DNA from: Pempheris klunzingeri
Taxonomy: Eukaryota > Chordata > Actinopteri > Acropomatiformes > Pempheridae
Direction of reading: 5' to 3'
DNA: 64,000 bases
Assembly: GCF_042242105.1 (NCBI RefSeq)
Contig: NC_092031.1
Location: forward strand, 3,060,175-3,124,174
A model generated the notes under the pieces. The model searched no databases and was not told where the DNA came from. It saw nothing but the letters and a program-made list of their open reading frames with translations. Position numbers and translations under genes: made by a program. Below, piece by piece: positions 51,401-59,841 of this stretch; position 1 is the stretch's first letter, and every line of letters begins with the position of its first letter.

Positions 51401-53088
51401 TAACACGTCATGACGTCTGATATCATTCCTGCTAAACATGTTTGTTTCTGGAACAGCTCTGCTCATCTAGCTGTTTGTTTTCTCCAGATCGCTCACTTCA
51501 AGGTTCCTCGCTACATACTTTTCGTGACCAGCTACCCGCTCACCGTTACCGGAAAGGTAATTTCCCAAATCCTGGATCTTTCAGCTGAGCTCATCTGCTG
51601 CTGCAGGTCTTCAACGACAGACAAAGCAGAGTGAGACAGACGTCCAGACTGAAAAACAGATCTATATTTAGCAGCTGTTGTAACGGCCTGTGATAAAGTC
51701 CAACACAAGGACATTAACTCTCTGGTTCTTGTGTTTCTCTCATGGGACGCCGTTTAAAGTTACCACAGACGCGGCGCTGTGTTTGAACAGGCCTGCCCTG
51801 AACGCCCCCAGACAGGAGGGAAGGGGAGCTATTAGCCCGTCTGCACGCACACCAGGTCCCGTCAGAGGAACCCAGAAGGGCGGCGGACTTTGTCCCGCAG
51901 CAGCAGCGTATCAGATCTAAGACTCCTTCGGTTCCTTTTCCTCATAATAATCCGCTCAGTATTAACAGGGCCGGGTACGTTTTGGGTTTGTCCACAAGTA
52001 GATGTGTCTGATTCCAGATTGTGACTCCATCGTTCTGCAGGCTGCTCTTAAACGCAGCATCTGATCACAGCAGCCTCAGTCAAGACTACAGTTTCAGGCA
52101 CAGCATGTTTTAATACTATCAGAGGGGTATTTTACATGTGGACGCTGGAGCTGGTCAAGCTGTGAGACAGCCGAGAAAACATTTCTGACACGACAGAAAT
52201 CCAATCAACTGTCGTTACAACTGCACATTAGTCCGTCCAAGGCTGTGAAATCCTTCCAGTGAAACGACAACACACTCAAAGATATTTTACTTCAGCGAAC
52301 GATTCATTAAAGAGCAAATCTTCTGAGCGAAAAGGACCCGAACCGAATCACTTCCTGAACCTGAACTTTCTCAGTTCAGGTGACAACGTGTTGTGAAACC
52401 AGCAAAGCCTGAAGACGGTCTGAGTCTTTCACTGCGACGAGTAATGCCGAACTTTAGATCAGTTAAAAATACTTATAAGTCCTTAAAAACCAGCGTTCAT
52501 CTGTGATAGTCAGCCAGGAAACTTCTAAAATATTAAGAATTATGAACAGAGTCTGGTTGTGGAAGCCGGGGATAAAGAGGAATACACCACCTCCTTATCA
52601 ATGAGGGCCGTGTCTCAGTTTAGTTTGCTTCTCCCAGAAAGGTTGGGAACGACGATCGATTAGTCAAACAAAAGACAATTAATCAACCACAACTTTAAGT
52701 CATTAATCAAGGAAAAATGTTAATCTGCTGGTTCCTGCTTCAGAAATGTGGAGATCTGCTGCTTTTTATTAAACAATGAATCAAATGATCGCTACTGAAA
52801 ATAACCAGTAAGTTTCAGCTCAGAATTTAATTTGTTGTATCAATAAGAGATCAATAAGAGAATAAGATAAGATAACCAGATGATAATGACCCACAGAAAT
52901 ACAGGAACAACCAAACAGTCCAAAGAAATCTGATGGTTTAACCCCAACGTGATCAGATTTTTAGACGTGGATCAGCTGATCATTTAAAAAAATATTGATT
53001 TTGTATTTTCTCTCTCTCTCCTCAGATCCAGAAGCACAAACTCCGTGAGGTGGCCGAGAGGCAGCTGGGCCTGGGGAGGACTAACTGA
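27421..53088 (+). CDS. acsf2: Medium-chain acyl-CoA ligase ACSF2, mitochondrial
   Basis: Sixteen coding exons join in frame: 27421-27530, 30556-30751, 32265-32393, 32809-32862, 32952-33070, 34331-34493, 36589-36684, 37676-37827, 38744-38835, 39016-39092, 48236-48343, 49525-49676, 49759-49900, 51257-51367, 51488-51556 and 53026-53088 (1833 nt, 610 aa; human has 615). The enzyme activates fatty acids through an acyl-AMP intermediate. Exon 1 encodes an Arg/Lys- and Ser-rich, acid-free start fitting a mitochondrial targeting peptide. Motifs are [15 protein letters not shown] (about 256-270), YGTTENSP (about 399-406), WYRTGD (479-484), [18 protein letters not shown] (498-515) and catalytic Lys590 in TVTGK, the last codon of exon 15. 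All catalytic elements look intact. Intron 10 (9.1 kb) contains chad on the other strand. Confidence 0.95.
28061..28210 (+). repeat. 42-bp minisatellite
   Basis: About three and a half copies of a 42-bp unit containing CAAAATAATGAGAAACTTCC are read directly. It lies in acsf2 intron 1. No spacer diversity is seen, so it is an ordinary tandem repeat. Confidence 0.85.
30097..30410 (-). mobile_element. LINE reverse-transcriptase fragment
   Basis: On the - strand the open stretch begins with [14 protein letters not shown], the reverse-transcriptase block found in non-LTR elements. A degraded version of the downstream aspartate-containing block (FFTDM for a Y/F-ADD motif) follows. The catalytic motif is lost. 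The fragment lies in acsf2 intron 1, about 150 bases before exon 2. Confidence 0.7.
32541..32655 (+). repeat. Partial copy of the 48.9-kb TIR element
   Basis: The phrase GGGGCCCAGGTTTAAAAATG near 32620-32640 matches the right end of the TIR element at 48860-49450 (GGGCCCATGTTTAAAAATAC). It lies in acsf2 intron 3. Confidence 0.45.
34743..35638 (-). mobile_element. 5'-truncated L1-type LINE insertion with target duplication
   Basis: An insertion of about 866 bp (34758-35623) is flanked by a perfect 15-bp duplication, GTTCACTTATATTCT, at 34743-34757 and 35624-35638. On the - strand it carries an intact 241-codon open frame (35616-34894), the C-terminal part of an L1-type ORF2. The frame has the family's typical phrases ([39 protein letters not shown]). 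It ends in an A-rich tail seen as the T run near 34784-34830. An open frame and a perfect duplication point to a fairly recent insertion. It lies in acsf2 intron 6. Confidence 0.88.
35850..36170. repeat. Dispersed repeat with ATTAAT-rich ends
   Basis: It contains 'aattaatcagcaactatttt', 'tcagaatattttgg' and GAGGACGTCATCTTCTGG. All are phrases of the same teleost repeat as at 3850 and 26215. It lies in acsf2 intron 6. Confidence 0.5.
36779..36965 (+). repeat. Dispersed repeat, copy of the 7.7-kb family
   Basis: Phrases such as CATTGTTGTCCAAAAACTAT and 'ggagcacaaatgtgtatcaatc' match the repeat at 7670-7960. It lies in acsf2 intron 7. Confidence 0.5.
37507..37605 (+). repeat. Tc1-like transposon fossil
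   Basis: ACTGTTGCCACAGAGCTGGA and a trailing ACTTTTGGCC correspond, from memory, to part of the Tc1-like element family also seen near 18.6 and 62.6 kb. It lies just upstream of acsf2 exon 8. Confidence 0.45.
40640..40900. repeat. Dispersed teleost repeats
   Basis: About 40640-40820 matches the repeat at 9161-9310. About 40850-40900 (GACAGTTTGGGAAATACACT) matches the family at 1651 and 60460. It lies in the acsf2/chad intron region and has no coding content. Confidence 0.45.
42413..46055 (-). CDS. chad: Chondroadherin
   Basis: Three coding exons on the - strand join in frame: 46055-45270, 42993-42830 and 42620-42413 (385 aa; human 359). It is a small leucine-rich-repeat protein secreted into cartilage matrix, where it binds collagen and integrin. 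A signal peptide (about 1-22) precedes an N-terminal cysteine cap ([16 protein letters not shown]), about ten LRRs with phrases nearly identical to human ([52 protein letters not shown]), and a C-terminal cap (NPWGCTC...C...C). The basic tail KPRRAKK corresponds to the heparin-binding tail of mammals but runs on for about 25 more residues. The start was chosen at the ATG directly before the signal peptide, because the longer upstream frame is 5' UTR-like. The gene lies wholly inside acsf2 intron 10 on the opposite strand, as in human. Confidence 0.95.
44540..44700. repeat. Dispersed repeat with ATTAAT-rich family core
   Basis: Phrases such as ATGACGTCCTCGCATGTCTT and 'tctcatttgagaagctgaaac' match the repeat family at 26215. 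It lies in chad intron 1. Confidence 0.4.
46333..46340 (-). promoter_or_regulatory. TATA box of chad
   Basis: TATAAATA on the - strand lies about 280 bases upstream of the chad start codon and is followed by a purine/pyrimidine-rich stretch. The position suits a core promoter with a 5' UTR of about 250 bases, assuming no upstream intron. Confidence 0.5.
47559..47864 (+). mobile_element. LINE 3'-end insertion with 15-bp target duplication
   Basis: The 15-bp sequence AACTATTGCAGTATT occurs at 47559-47573 and again at 47850-47864. The 276-bp insert ends with AATAAAGATATTG and an A run directly before the second copy. This is the signature of target-primed reverse transcription of a severely 5'-truncated LINE. 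It is in acsf2 intron 10, upstream of exon 11. Confidence 0.82.
48860..49450. mobile_element. 591-bp non-autonomous TIR element
   Basis: The left end GGATAACTCCAGTATTTT is mirrored at the right end as AAAATACTGGAGTTATCC, with only an extra A in the right arm further in. The inverted similarity also continues outward into AGAACTTT...TTTAC. No transposase frame is present. Related fragments are at 32541-32655 and 61197-61500, so this is a dispersed family. It lies in acsf2 intron 11. Confidence 0.75.
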
Positions 53089-53341
53089 GGGGGCCAGAGA
53101 GAAACTCAATCACTGCACATCCTTTACCACAAACATCATTGACCACAAACCATCTGAACTGAGTGTGTTTGTGTTTCTGTGTCCTGTTAAACGTGGTTTT
53201 GTCCCATTATGTGTTTTTCTTACCGTCAAACGCCAAGAAAAGACCAAAACAGATAATGAAGCGATCCTACGGACAAGTATTCTCACAGAGCTTTGTCAGA
53301 CACTCGACTCTGATTGGTCGCACAGTTCTGATACAGGAAGC

Positions 53342-53347
53342 AATAAA
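53342..53347 (+). terminator. Poly(A) signal of acsf2
   Basis: AATAAA lies 254 bases after the acsf2 stop codon and is followed by a T-rich stretch. Confidence 0.7.
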
Positions 53348-53672
53348 AATCTTTTTTAAATCAACACTTTATGTCTAATTATTGATTTCTGTTGCACGAA
53401 GCGTCACTCTGTCTGTGTTTTCCTTCACTACCGTGAACACAAACTGGAAATACTCACTTGAGCATCACTTGTGTTCCTCCTGTTTAAGTGACATTTGTTC
53501 AGGAAGTTACTGAACCTTTTCTAAAATTAAATTATATATTTGTGAGCTGTTATTTTTCAGATTTACATCCTTTTTGGTCTTTTTGTGGGATTTTTGTACA
53601 TTAAGAAACAAACAGAAGAGCTACTGTATTCAAACAATGTGCTCAAGATCACTGGAAACTTACTGGAACACA

Positions 53673-54070
53673 CTCACTTCTACTTTTTTTTCTTTTTAAA
53701 CTTTTTATTTATGAGAATTTTTACATTGGCAAGAGTAAACAAACACAATACAGAACGAACATATGAGGTCATGGGATGAGAGTTTAGCATCTTTACGATG
53801 TGCTGTCACACACAGTAAAGTTAAATATCTGTCTCACTGGCTAAATAAATTCACCGGGTCATCTGTTCTAAGAGATGTAGATGTTTAACAATATTAACAA
53901 AAAGACCAGCAGTAGGACTGTTTTTACTTGCAGCCAGCAAAATCTTTAACAGGTAAATGTCATTTTTGCTCAGTCCATCAGGAAAATGACCAAAGTAAAG
54001 AAATGTAAAGGCTGAGCTGAAACTAAAACTCAGTATATTTGAAATGATTGTTTCTCACTTCTACTTTTTT
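53673..54070 (-). mobile_element. L1-type ORF2 fragment with 17-bp target duplication
   Basis: CTCACTTCTACTTTTTT occurs at 53673-53689 and again at 54054-54070. On the - strand the insert encodes GHFPDGLSKNDIYLLKIL and LFVNIVKHLHLLEQM. These align with the C-terminal region of the L1 copy at 34.9 kb ([12 protein letters not shown]... [14 protein letters not shown]). About a dozen residues are deleted between the two blocks and a stop follows. It is therefore a truncated, dead insertion of the same family. Confidence 0.8.
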
Positions 54071-54247
54071 AACATCTACATAAAAGTCTTTTTTTTGTTT
54101 TACATCAACTTGAGATAAAAATGTGCCGCATTATTAAAACCAGGCGTGGGTTTTTCTCTTTTTACGGGAAGAGTTGAAGGTATTTTTATTGATCTTGGTG
54201 GCAGGTGGACGCCTCTTAAGTCCTTGGAATGCCATTCAGAAACACCT

Positions 54248-54274
54248 ACACACACACACACACACACACACACA
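54248..54274. repeat. (CA)n microsatellite
   Basis: About 13 CA units are read directly. Confidence 0.9.
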
Positions 54275-55340
54275 GGCTCAAACCTACAAAGAATTTCCTC
54301 TGGAGTCGGACCGGGCTACATGTGCAGTCCAACTGACGCTGGGCTGCAGGATCGGATGTCGTCCTCCGTCTAGACCTGCAGGACGCGGCCCAGAAATAGC
54401 CCTTCAGAGCCCAGAGGAAAACAGACGGGGCTCCTGGCTCTTACGGAGGAACCTCAGGGTTTATTTTGTATTTGGCATATTTGGGGTTTGGATTAACTGT
54501 TTAAAAAAAAAAAAAAGGGAACGCCAAGTGCAAGAAACGGCCTTAATGGGGTCGTAGGAAATCACCTCCGAGCCACAGGAGGGGTGGAGATATTGAAACT
54601 ACTGTTTTTAGTGACAATTAAAATGTCGACTCCTGTTTTTGTGCCACTGTATTAATCTCAAGCTTCTAATTTAAAAAAAAAAAACTGTCCAGTCTCCCTC
54701 ATGTGGTGAGAAAAAGCACAACAGCTGAAAAGAGGAATCTTAGTTAAAGTGTTTTATAACCTAATTTCAACATTAGATTAAAAGTTATGTCGCTCTATAA
54801 ATACACCGCATGGCCAAAACTATGTGGACAATAAAGGAAAAGCTCAACGCTACAGCTCACAATGACATTTTAAAGGTTTGTTCAGCTGTTAAAGAGTAAA
54901 ATTTAAGCACTTTCAAGGCACCTAAACCAAAACTTTCCAGACCCCCGAGGCCTTTATGATCAAATCTTACTCGTTGCTGTAAATGTGACAAATAAAGTTT
55001 AAGAAAAAAAGCAGTGAATGTGTATCGTGGCACAACAAATTTATTTATTTCATTTCAAATATTAAAAGATTTTTTGGTTTACACGTGATTCTGAGCCTGA
55101 AACACCACATTGTGTTGTGTTATAACCTTGAAAACACGGTTGGTTAAAGTTAAGATTTCTCCAAACTTTCAAGACTTTAATGAACCCTGAAAATATCCCC
55201 TCAAATCTCTTTCCTGTTTCAACCGGACAAAAAGACCCTTTAAGGTATTCTGTCAACTTTAGTTTTCACATTTATGGTAAAAAGTCTGGACATCTTTGGT
55301 TCAGGTGCCTTGAAAAGTGCTTGAATTTTACCAGGGCAGG

Positions 55341-55684
55341 TTAGATTTAAGGCTTTTTATGACTTTTCTATAGATTTAAGGCTTTTTATGACGTTTCTTT
55401 AGATTTAAGGCTTTTTCTGACGTTTCTTTAGATTTAAGGCTTTTAATGACGTTTCTTTAGATTTAAGGCTTTTAATGACGTTTCTTTAGATTTAAGGCTT
55501 TTTATGACGTTTCTTTAGATTTAAGGTTTTATATGACGTATCTTTAGATTTAAGGTTTTATATGACGTATCTTTAGATTTAAGGCTTTTTATGACGTATC
55601 TTTAGATTTAAGGCTTTTTATGACTTTTCTTTAATTTAAGGCTTTTTATGACTTTTAAATACCAACGTTTCTTTAGATTTAATA
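55341..55684 (+). repeat. 29-bp minisatellite
   Basis: About eleven copies of a 29-bp unit containing TTTAGATTTAAGGCTTTTTA and ending TGACGTT are present, with small variants. It ends about 30 bases before the left end of the 6-kb repeat-bounded segment. Confidence 0.9.
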
Positions 55685-56714
55685 AAAATAAATAGCAAAT
55701 ATGAAATATTATTAGGGCCCGAGCACCAAGCGGTGCGAGGACCCTATTGAAACTGCGTGGGGGGAAAATGTGCAAGGGAGGAAACGGGCCTCATAGAGTC
55801 GAGTCGTACGGACCTCATAGGCCTCGAGCAGGTAGGGGCTGAAAAAATATATGAAATGCAAGGAATTCTTCTTCTTCTTATTCTTCTTCTTCTTCTTCTC
55901 CTCCTCCTTTTCCCCAATGAATTGCATTTTGGGGGCCTAAACATGCACGAAAACACAAAATTCAGTCGTGGTGAAAAATTCCATATAATGCCCTGATTAT
56001 TTTTTTTTTATTGCATTGCCCTGAAAATGCAGGTTTTACTGAAAACGGTCCATGTCACAGCCATAAAGTGCAGACCAGTGGACATAAGAGAGTCTCCTGA
56101 ACATGTAGATGTAATCTGAGGTCTATCTGGTGAAATGAGCGCAAGAGAAGTGTTTCTCTCTCCCTCCTCTGTCATTTTAACATGGCAGTCAATGAGGCGT
56201 TCGGTCGGTGCTCCCATCACTCCGAGGCTCGTGGGACGCGCTGCGTGCGTTTCTGTGTGTTGTGAGTCACATGACTGCGTGTCCAAAGACTTAAGCTACA
56301 TTTTGAGTGATAAACTGTGACTGTGAGTGAAACGGTTCGGCCAAACCAGCGAGTTAAAGACAAAAGTTTCATGTGATTTTTCCGCTCCTCCACACTCTAG
56401 CGATGATGTCACCCACTCTAGCGCGGCCACATACACACTCATGTAAAAAGTTAAAAAAAATTTTTAAAGACGACTGTGATGAAGTGGTGAATGGCACAAA
56501 GGAAGCAGAGGTATGTGCTGAAAGAGGGAGAGATGATGAACGTTTTAAAGCTTCAATGGAGTTTCTAGCTAAAAGCATGAAGGATATCTTGAGATATCTT
56601 GTCTTGAGATATTTCTATGTGCTGAACAATACTGGAAAAACAATTTTTCAAACAAAAACAAGTTTGTAAGTAACCAGAATGTTGGCTGAGGGTGTCACTG
56701 ATGACCTCAGGGGC

Positions 56715-56802
56715 TTCCAGAATGTTGGCTGAGAATTAGAACCAGAATAAAGGTGTCTTTGATGACCTCAGAGGCTTCCAGAATGTTGAAACGATATATA
56801 TA
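56715..56802 (+). promoter_or_regulatory. TATA box with heat-shock-like motifs
   Basis: TATATATA at 56795-56802 lies 173 bases before the start codon of the 951-codon ORF. Just upstream are two TTCCAGAATGTTG motifs (56715 and 56776). Each contains TTCnnGAA, the core of a heat-shock element, with a near-match third unit. They are parts of a tandem duplication (about 56664-56790) that also repeats GATGACCTCAG. Binding is inferred from the motif only. Confidence 0.5.
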
Positions 56803-56974
56803 GAGACGAAACCCAAACTGAGCTGAGGGAGATAGACAGAGAGAGATAGACGAGAGAGATAGACAGAGAGAGATACACGTTCAGAACACATCCGAGACAC
56901 ACCACCGTTCGAAGAACACTTCAACAACCATTGACAACCCGTTACAACTGCGATCGGTTCCATTAAGAAGATCA

Positions 56975-59830
56975 ATGAAAGCCAACAGCAGTCCAGTCGA
57001 GGCAATGCTGCCTGCGGGTCTCACCTGGGGAGAGATCATGGAGTTGGAGGATGAAAAACAGGAGTTACTAGCTACACTACCTGTTGATGGCAGCAGCGCT
57101 GTCGAAAATATGGATTGGGAGTCCAATGAGGTCTCTCCTGCTCCGATGGATGCAAGAGAGCCTCATGAAAACACCCAGAGGGAGCAGCCACCTCAAAACA
57201 ACGGGGATGGCCAGCAACCTCAAATCAACGGGGATGGCCAGCCACCTCAAAACCACCGGGGTGGCGGCCGACCTCAAAACCACCGGGGTGGCCAGTCATC
57301 TCAGTACTACTGGGATTCCCAGTCACCTCGAAACCACCGGGGTGGCCAGTCATCTCAGTACTACTGGGATTCCCGGTCATCTCAAAACCACCAGGGTGGC
57401 CAGCCACCTCAAAGCCACAAGGGTGGCCAGCCACCTCAAAACCACCAGGGTGGCCAGCCACCTCAAAGCCACAAGGGTGGCCAGCCACCTCAAAGCCACA
57501 AGGGTGGCCAGTCATCTCAAAACCACCAGGGTGGCCAGCCACCTCAAAGCCACAAGGGTGGCCAGTCATCTCAAAACCACCGGGGTGGCCAGCCACCTCA
57601 AAACCACCAGGGTGGCCAGCCACCTCAAAGCCACAAGGGTGGCCAGTCATCCCAAAACCACCGGGGTGGCCAGCCACCTCAAAACCACCAGGGTGGCCAG
57701 CCACCTCAAAGCCACAAGGGTGGCCAGCCACCTCAAAGCCACAAGGGTGGCCAGTCATCTCAAAACCACCAGGGTGGCCAGCCACCTCAAAGCCACAAGG
57801 GTGGCCAGCAACCTCAAAACCACCAGGGTGGCCAGTCATCTCAAAACCACCAGGGTGGCCAGTCATCTCAGAACCACCAGGGTGGCCAGTCATCTTCATA
57901 CTACGGGGGGAGGAATCCACCTCTGCACCAGCGTCTGCAGAAAGCCCTAACCGACCTTCACTATGAAAGAGGTTTGAGACGTAAGGAGCAGCAAACTTCT
58001 TACAATGAGAAGTACATGCGTGAAGAAGCAGAGTGGAAACTGAAGCAGCAGCAGAGCTTGAGGTTCGATCTAGACAAGGAGGTGGAGAGGCTCAAACAAG
58101 AAATCAAGAGTCTCTCTTCCACAGCCCTCGCAGCCGAGCCCCTGGACGGGTCGAACAACAACAAAGACGACCTGATCAAAGATCTCACAGATCAAGTCCA
58201 AGCTGAAAGGCAGAGAGCTGACCTCCTGAAAAAAGAACTGGAGGAACTCAGGCTTGAATTTAATGAGAGAGTCACCAAAGTCCTGAGCCTGGAAGAAAGG
58301 CTGAAAGGCGAAAGAGACTCTCTGTTGGTCTTCAAACTGAAGACGCATGAACTGCAGAAACAAGTTGATACCTACAAAAACCCAATGATGCTCCAGGTGT
58401 GTGAGCAGATTGGAAAACCCCCCATTTCAAAGGTAAACAACTTGATCACAACTGACCTCCATGCACCACAAAACACTTCTGTCGCAGAGGAGGTTGCCCT
58501 TCCGGAGGAGTCCCAGGTCGCTCCACTGGAGGAGGCCCAAGTCACAGAAGAGGTCGCCCCACTGGAGGAGGCCCAAGTCACCGAAGAGGTCGCCCCACTG
58601 GAGGAGGCCCAAGTCACCGAAGAGGTCGTCCCACTGGAGGAGGCCCAAGTCACCGAAGAGGTCGCCCCACTGGAGGAAATCCAAGTCACCGAAGAGGTCG
58701 CCCCAAAGGAGGAGGCCCAAGTCACCGAAGAGGTCGCCCCGAAGGAGGAGGCCCAAGTCACCAAAGAGGTCGCCCCACTGGAGGTGACCCAAGTCAACAA
58801 GGAGGTCGCCCCAAAGGAGGAGGCCCAACTCACCGAAGAGGTCGTCCCACTGGAGGAGGCCCAAGTCACCGAAGAGGTCGTCCCACTGGAGGAGACCCAA
58901 GTCACTGAAGAGGTCGCCCCAAAGGAGGGGGCCCAAGTCACAGAAGAGGTCGCCCCACTGGAGGAGGCCCAAGTCACCGAAGAGGTCGCCCCGAAGGAGG
59001 AGGCCCAAGTCACCGAAGAGGTCGCCCCAAAGGAGGAGGCCCAAGTCACCAAAGAGGTCGCCCCACTGGAGGAGGCCCAAGTCACCAAAGAGGTCGCCCC
59101 ACTGGAGGTGACCCAAGTCAACAAGGAGGTCGCCCCAAAGGAGGAGGCCCAAGTCACAGAAGAGGTCGTCCCACTGGAGGAGGCCCAAGTCACCGAAGAG
59201 GTCGCCCCAAAGGAGGAGGCCCAAGTCACAGAAGAGGTCATCCCACTGGAGGAGGCCCAAGTCACCGAAGAGGTCGCCCCAAAGGAGGAGGCCCAAGTCA
59301 CAGAAGAGGTCGTCCCACTGGAGGAGACCCAAGTCACCGAAGAGGTCGCCCCAAAGGAGGAGGCCCAAGTCACAGAAGAGGTCGCCCCACTGGAGGAGGC
59401 CCAAGTCACCGAAGAGGTCGCCCCACTGGAGGAGACCCAAGTCACCGAAGAGGTCGCCCCGAAGGAGGAGGCCCAAGTCACCGAAGAGGTCGCCCCGAAG
59501 GAGGAGGCCCAAGTCACCAAAGAGGTCGCCCCACTGGAGGTGACCCAAGTCAACAAGGAGGTCGCCCCAAAGGAGGAGGCCCAAGTCAACAAGGAGGTTT
59601 TCCCACTTGAAGAGGCCCAGGTCCCTGATGAGGTCGCCCCACGGGGGGAGGGCCAAGTCAGTGACGAGGTCGCCCCACTGGGGGAGGGCCAAGTCACTGA
59701 TGAGGTCGCCCCACTGGGGGAGGCCCAAGTCACTGGCCAGCCATCTTTGTGGAGGCGCTTCAAGAAAGCTCTAACACCGAAACACCGCCGCCAGTACAAG
59801 AACAAGAAGCTGAAAAATAAGGAGGCGTAA
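56975..59830 (+). CDS. 951-aa repeat/coiled-coil protein of unknown function
   Basis: This is a single uninterrupted ORF of 951 codons starting at ATG. I do not recognise a function. Residues 1-84 are acidic (WGEIMELEDEKQELLATLP). Residues 85-308 are about 25 nine-residue repeats of the type QPPQSHKGG/QSSQNHQGG. Residues 315-465 are charged, heptad-like coiled coil (EKYMREEAEWKLKQQQ, LKKELEELRLEFNERV). Residues 505-921 are about 34 acidic 12-residue repeats of the type TEEVAPLEEAQV. The last 30 are strongly basic (SLWRRFKKALTPKHRRQYK). There is no signal peptide or membrane segment. A TATA box, a 5' leader and AATAAA at 60218 make it a plausible intronless transcription unit, perhaps a retrocopy or element-borne gene. 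Mutations in the repeats keep the frame, which argues against a dead copy. Confidence 0.6.
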   Translation: MKANSSPVEAMLPAGLTWGEIMELEDEKQELLATLPVDGSSAVENMDWESNEVSPAPMDAREPHENTQREQPPQNNGDGQQPQINGDGQPPQNHRGGGRPQNHRGGQSSQYYWDSQSPRNHRGGQSSQYYWDSRSSQNHQGGQPPQSHKGGQPPQNHQGGQPPQSHKGGQPPQSHKGGQSSQNHQGGQPPQSHKGGQSSQNHRGGQPPQNHQGGQPPQSHKGGQSSQNHRGGQPPQNHQGGQPPQSHKGGQPPQSHKGGQSSQNHQGGQPPQSHKGGQQPQNHQGGQSSQNHQGGQSSQNHQGGQSSSYYGGRNPPLHQRLQKALTDLHYERGLRRKEQQTSYNEKYMREEAEWKLKQQQSLRFDLDKEVERLKQEIKSLSSTALAAEPLDGSNNNKDDLIKDLTDQVQAERQRADLLKKELEELRLEFNERVTKVLSLEERLKGERDSLLVFKLKTHELQKQVDTYKNPMMLQVCEQIGKPPISKVNNLITTDLHAPQNTSVAEEVALPEESQVAPLEEAQVTEEVAPLEEAQVTEEVAPLEEAQVTEEVVPLEEAQVTEEVAPLEEIQVTEEVAPKEEAQVTEEVAPKEEAQVTKEVAPLEVTQVNKEVAPKEEAQLTEEVVPLEEAQVTEEVVPLEETQVTEEVAPKEGAQVTEEVAPLEEAQVTEEVAPKEEAQVTEEVAPKEEAQVTKEVAPLEEAQVTKEVAPLEVTQVNKEVAPKEEAQVTEEVVPLEEAQVTEEVAPKEEAQVTEEVIPLEEAQVTEEVAPKEEAQVTEEVVPLEETQVTEEVAPKEEAQVTEEVAPLEEAQVTEEVAPLEETQVTEEVAPKEEAQVTEEVAPKEEAQVTKEVAPLEVTQVNKEVAPKEEAQVNKEVFPLEEAQVPDEVAPRGEGQVSDEVAPLGEGQVTDEVAPLGEAQVTGQPSLWRRFKKALTPKHRRQYKNKKLKNKEA
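57227..57898 (+). repeat. 27-bp coding minisatellite
   Basis: About 25 tandem 27-bp units (core GGTGGCCAGCCACCTCAA) encode the nine-residue repeat. Two unit classes (PPQSHKGG and SSQNHQGG) are interleaved, suggesting higher-order duplication. The period is a multiple of three, so other frames are also open. Confidence 0.95.
58487..59737 (+). repeat. 36-bp coding minisatellite
   Basis: About 34 tandem 36-bp units (core GAAGAGGTCGCCCCACTGGA) encode the 12-residue acidic repeat. Variants alternate between PLEEAQ, PKEEAQ, PLEETQ and PLEVTQVNK, and a multi-unit block is itself repeated, indicating unequal crossing-over. Confidence 0.95.
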
Positions 59831-59841
59831 AACAAGACGCG

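Larger units (their letters stand above)
53089..55711. other. acsf2 3' UTR and spacer
   Basis: The first 260 bases are the acsf2 3' UTR, up to the poly(A) signal at 53342. The rest shows no gene. It holds an L1 fragment, a (CA)n tract at 54248-54274, a Tc1-end phrase near 54811-54835 (GCATGGCCAAAACTATGTGG) and a minisatellite at 55341-55684. Confidence 0.6.

Noticed and set aside
57084..57950. 288-codon + frame and 231-codon - frame over the 27-bp repeats
   Set aside because: They are periodicity shadows of the 951-codon ORF, without non-repeat domains of their own.
58372..59835. 487- and 433-codon antisense frames (SSGATSSVTWAS-like and LLQWGDLFGDLG-like repeats)
   Set aside because: They are shadows of the 36-bp coding minisatellite; no separate promoter or non-repetitive domain supports them.
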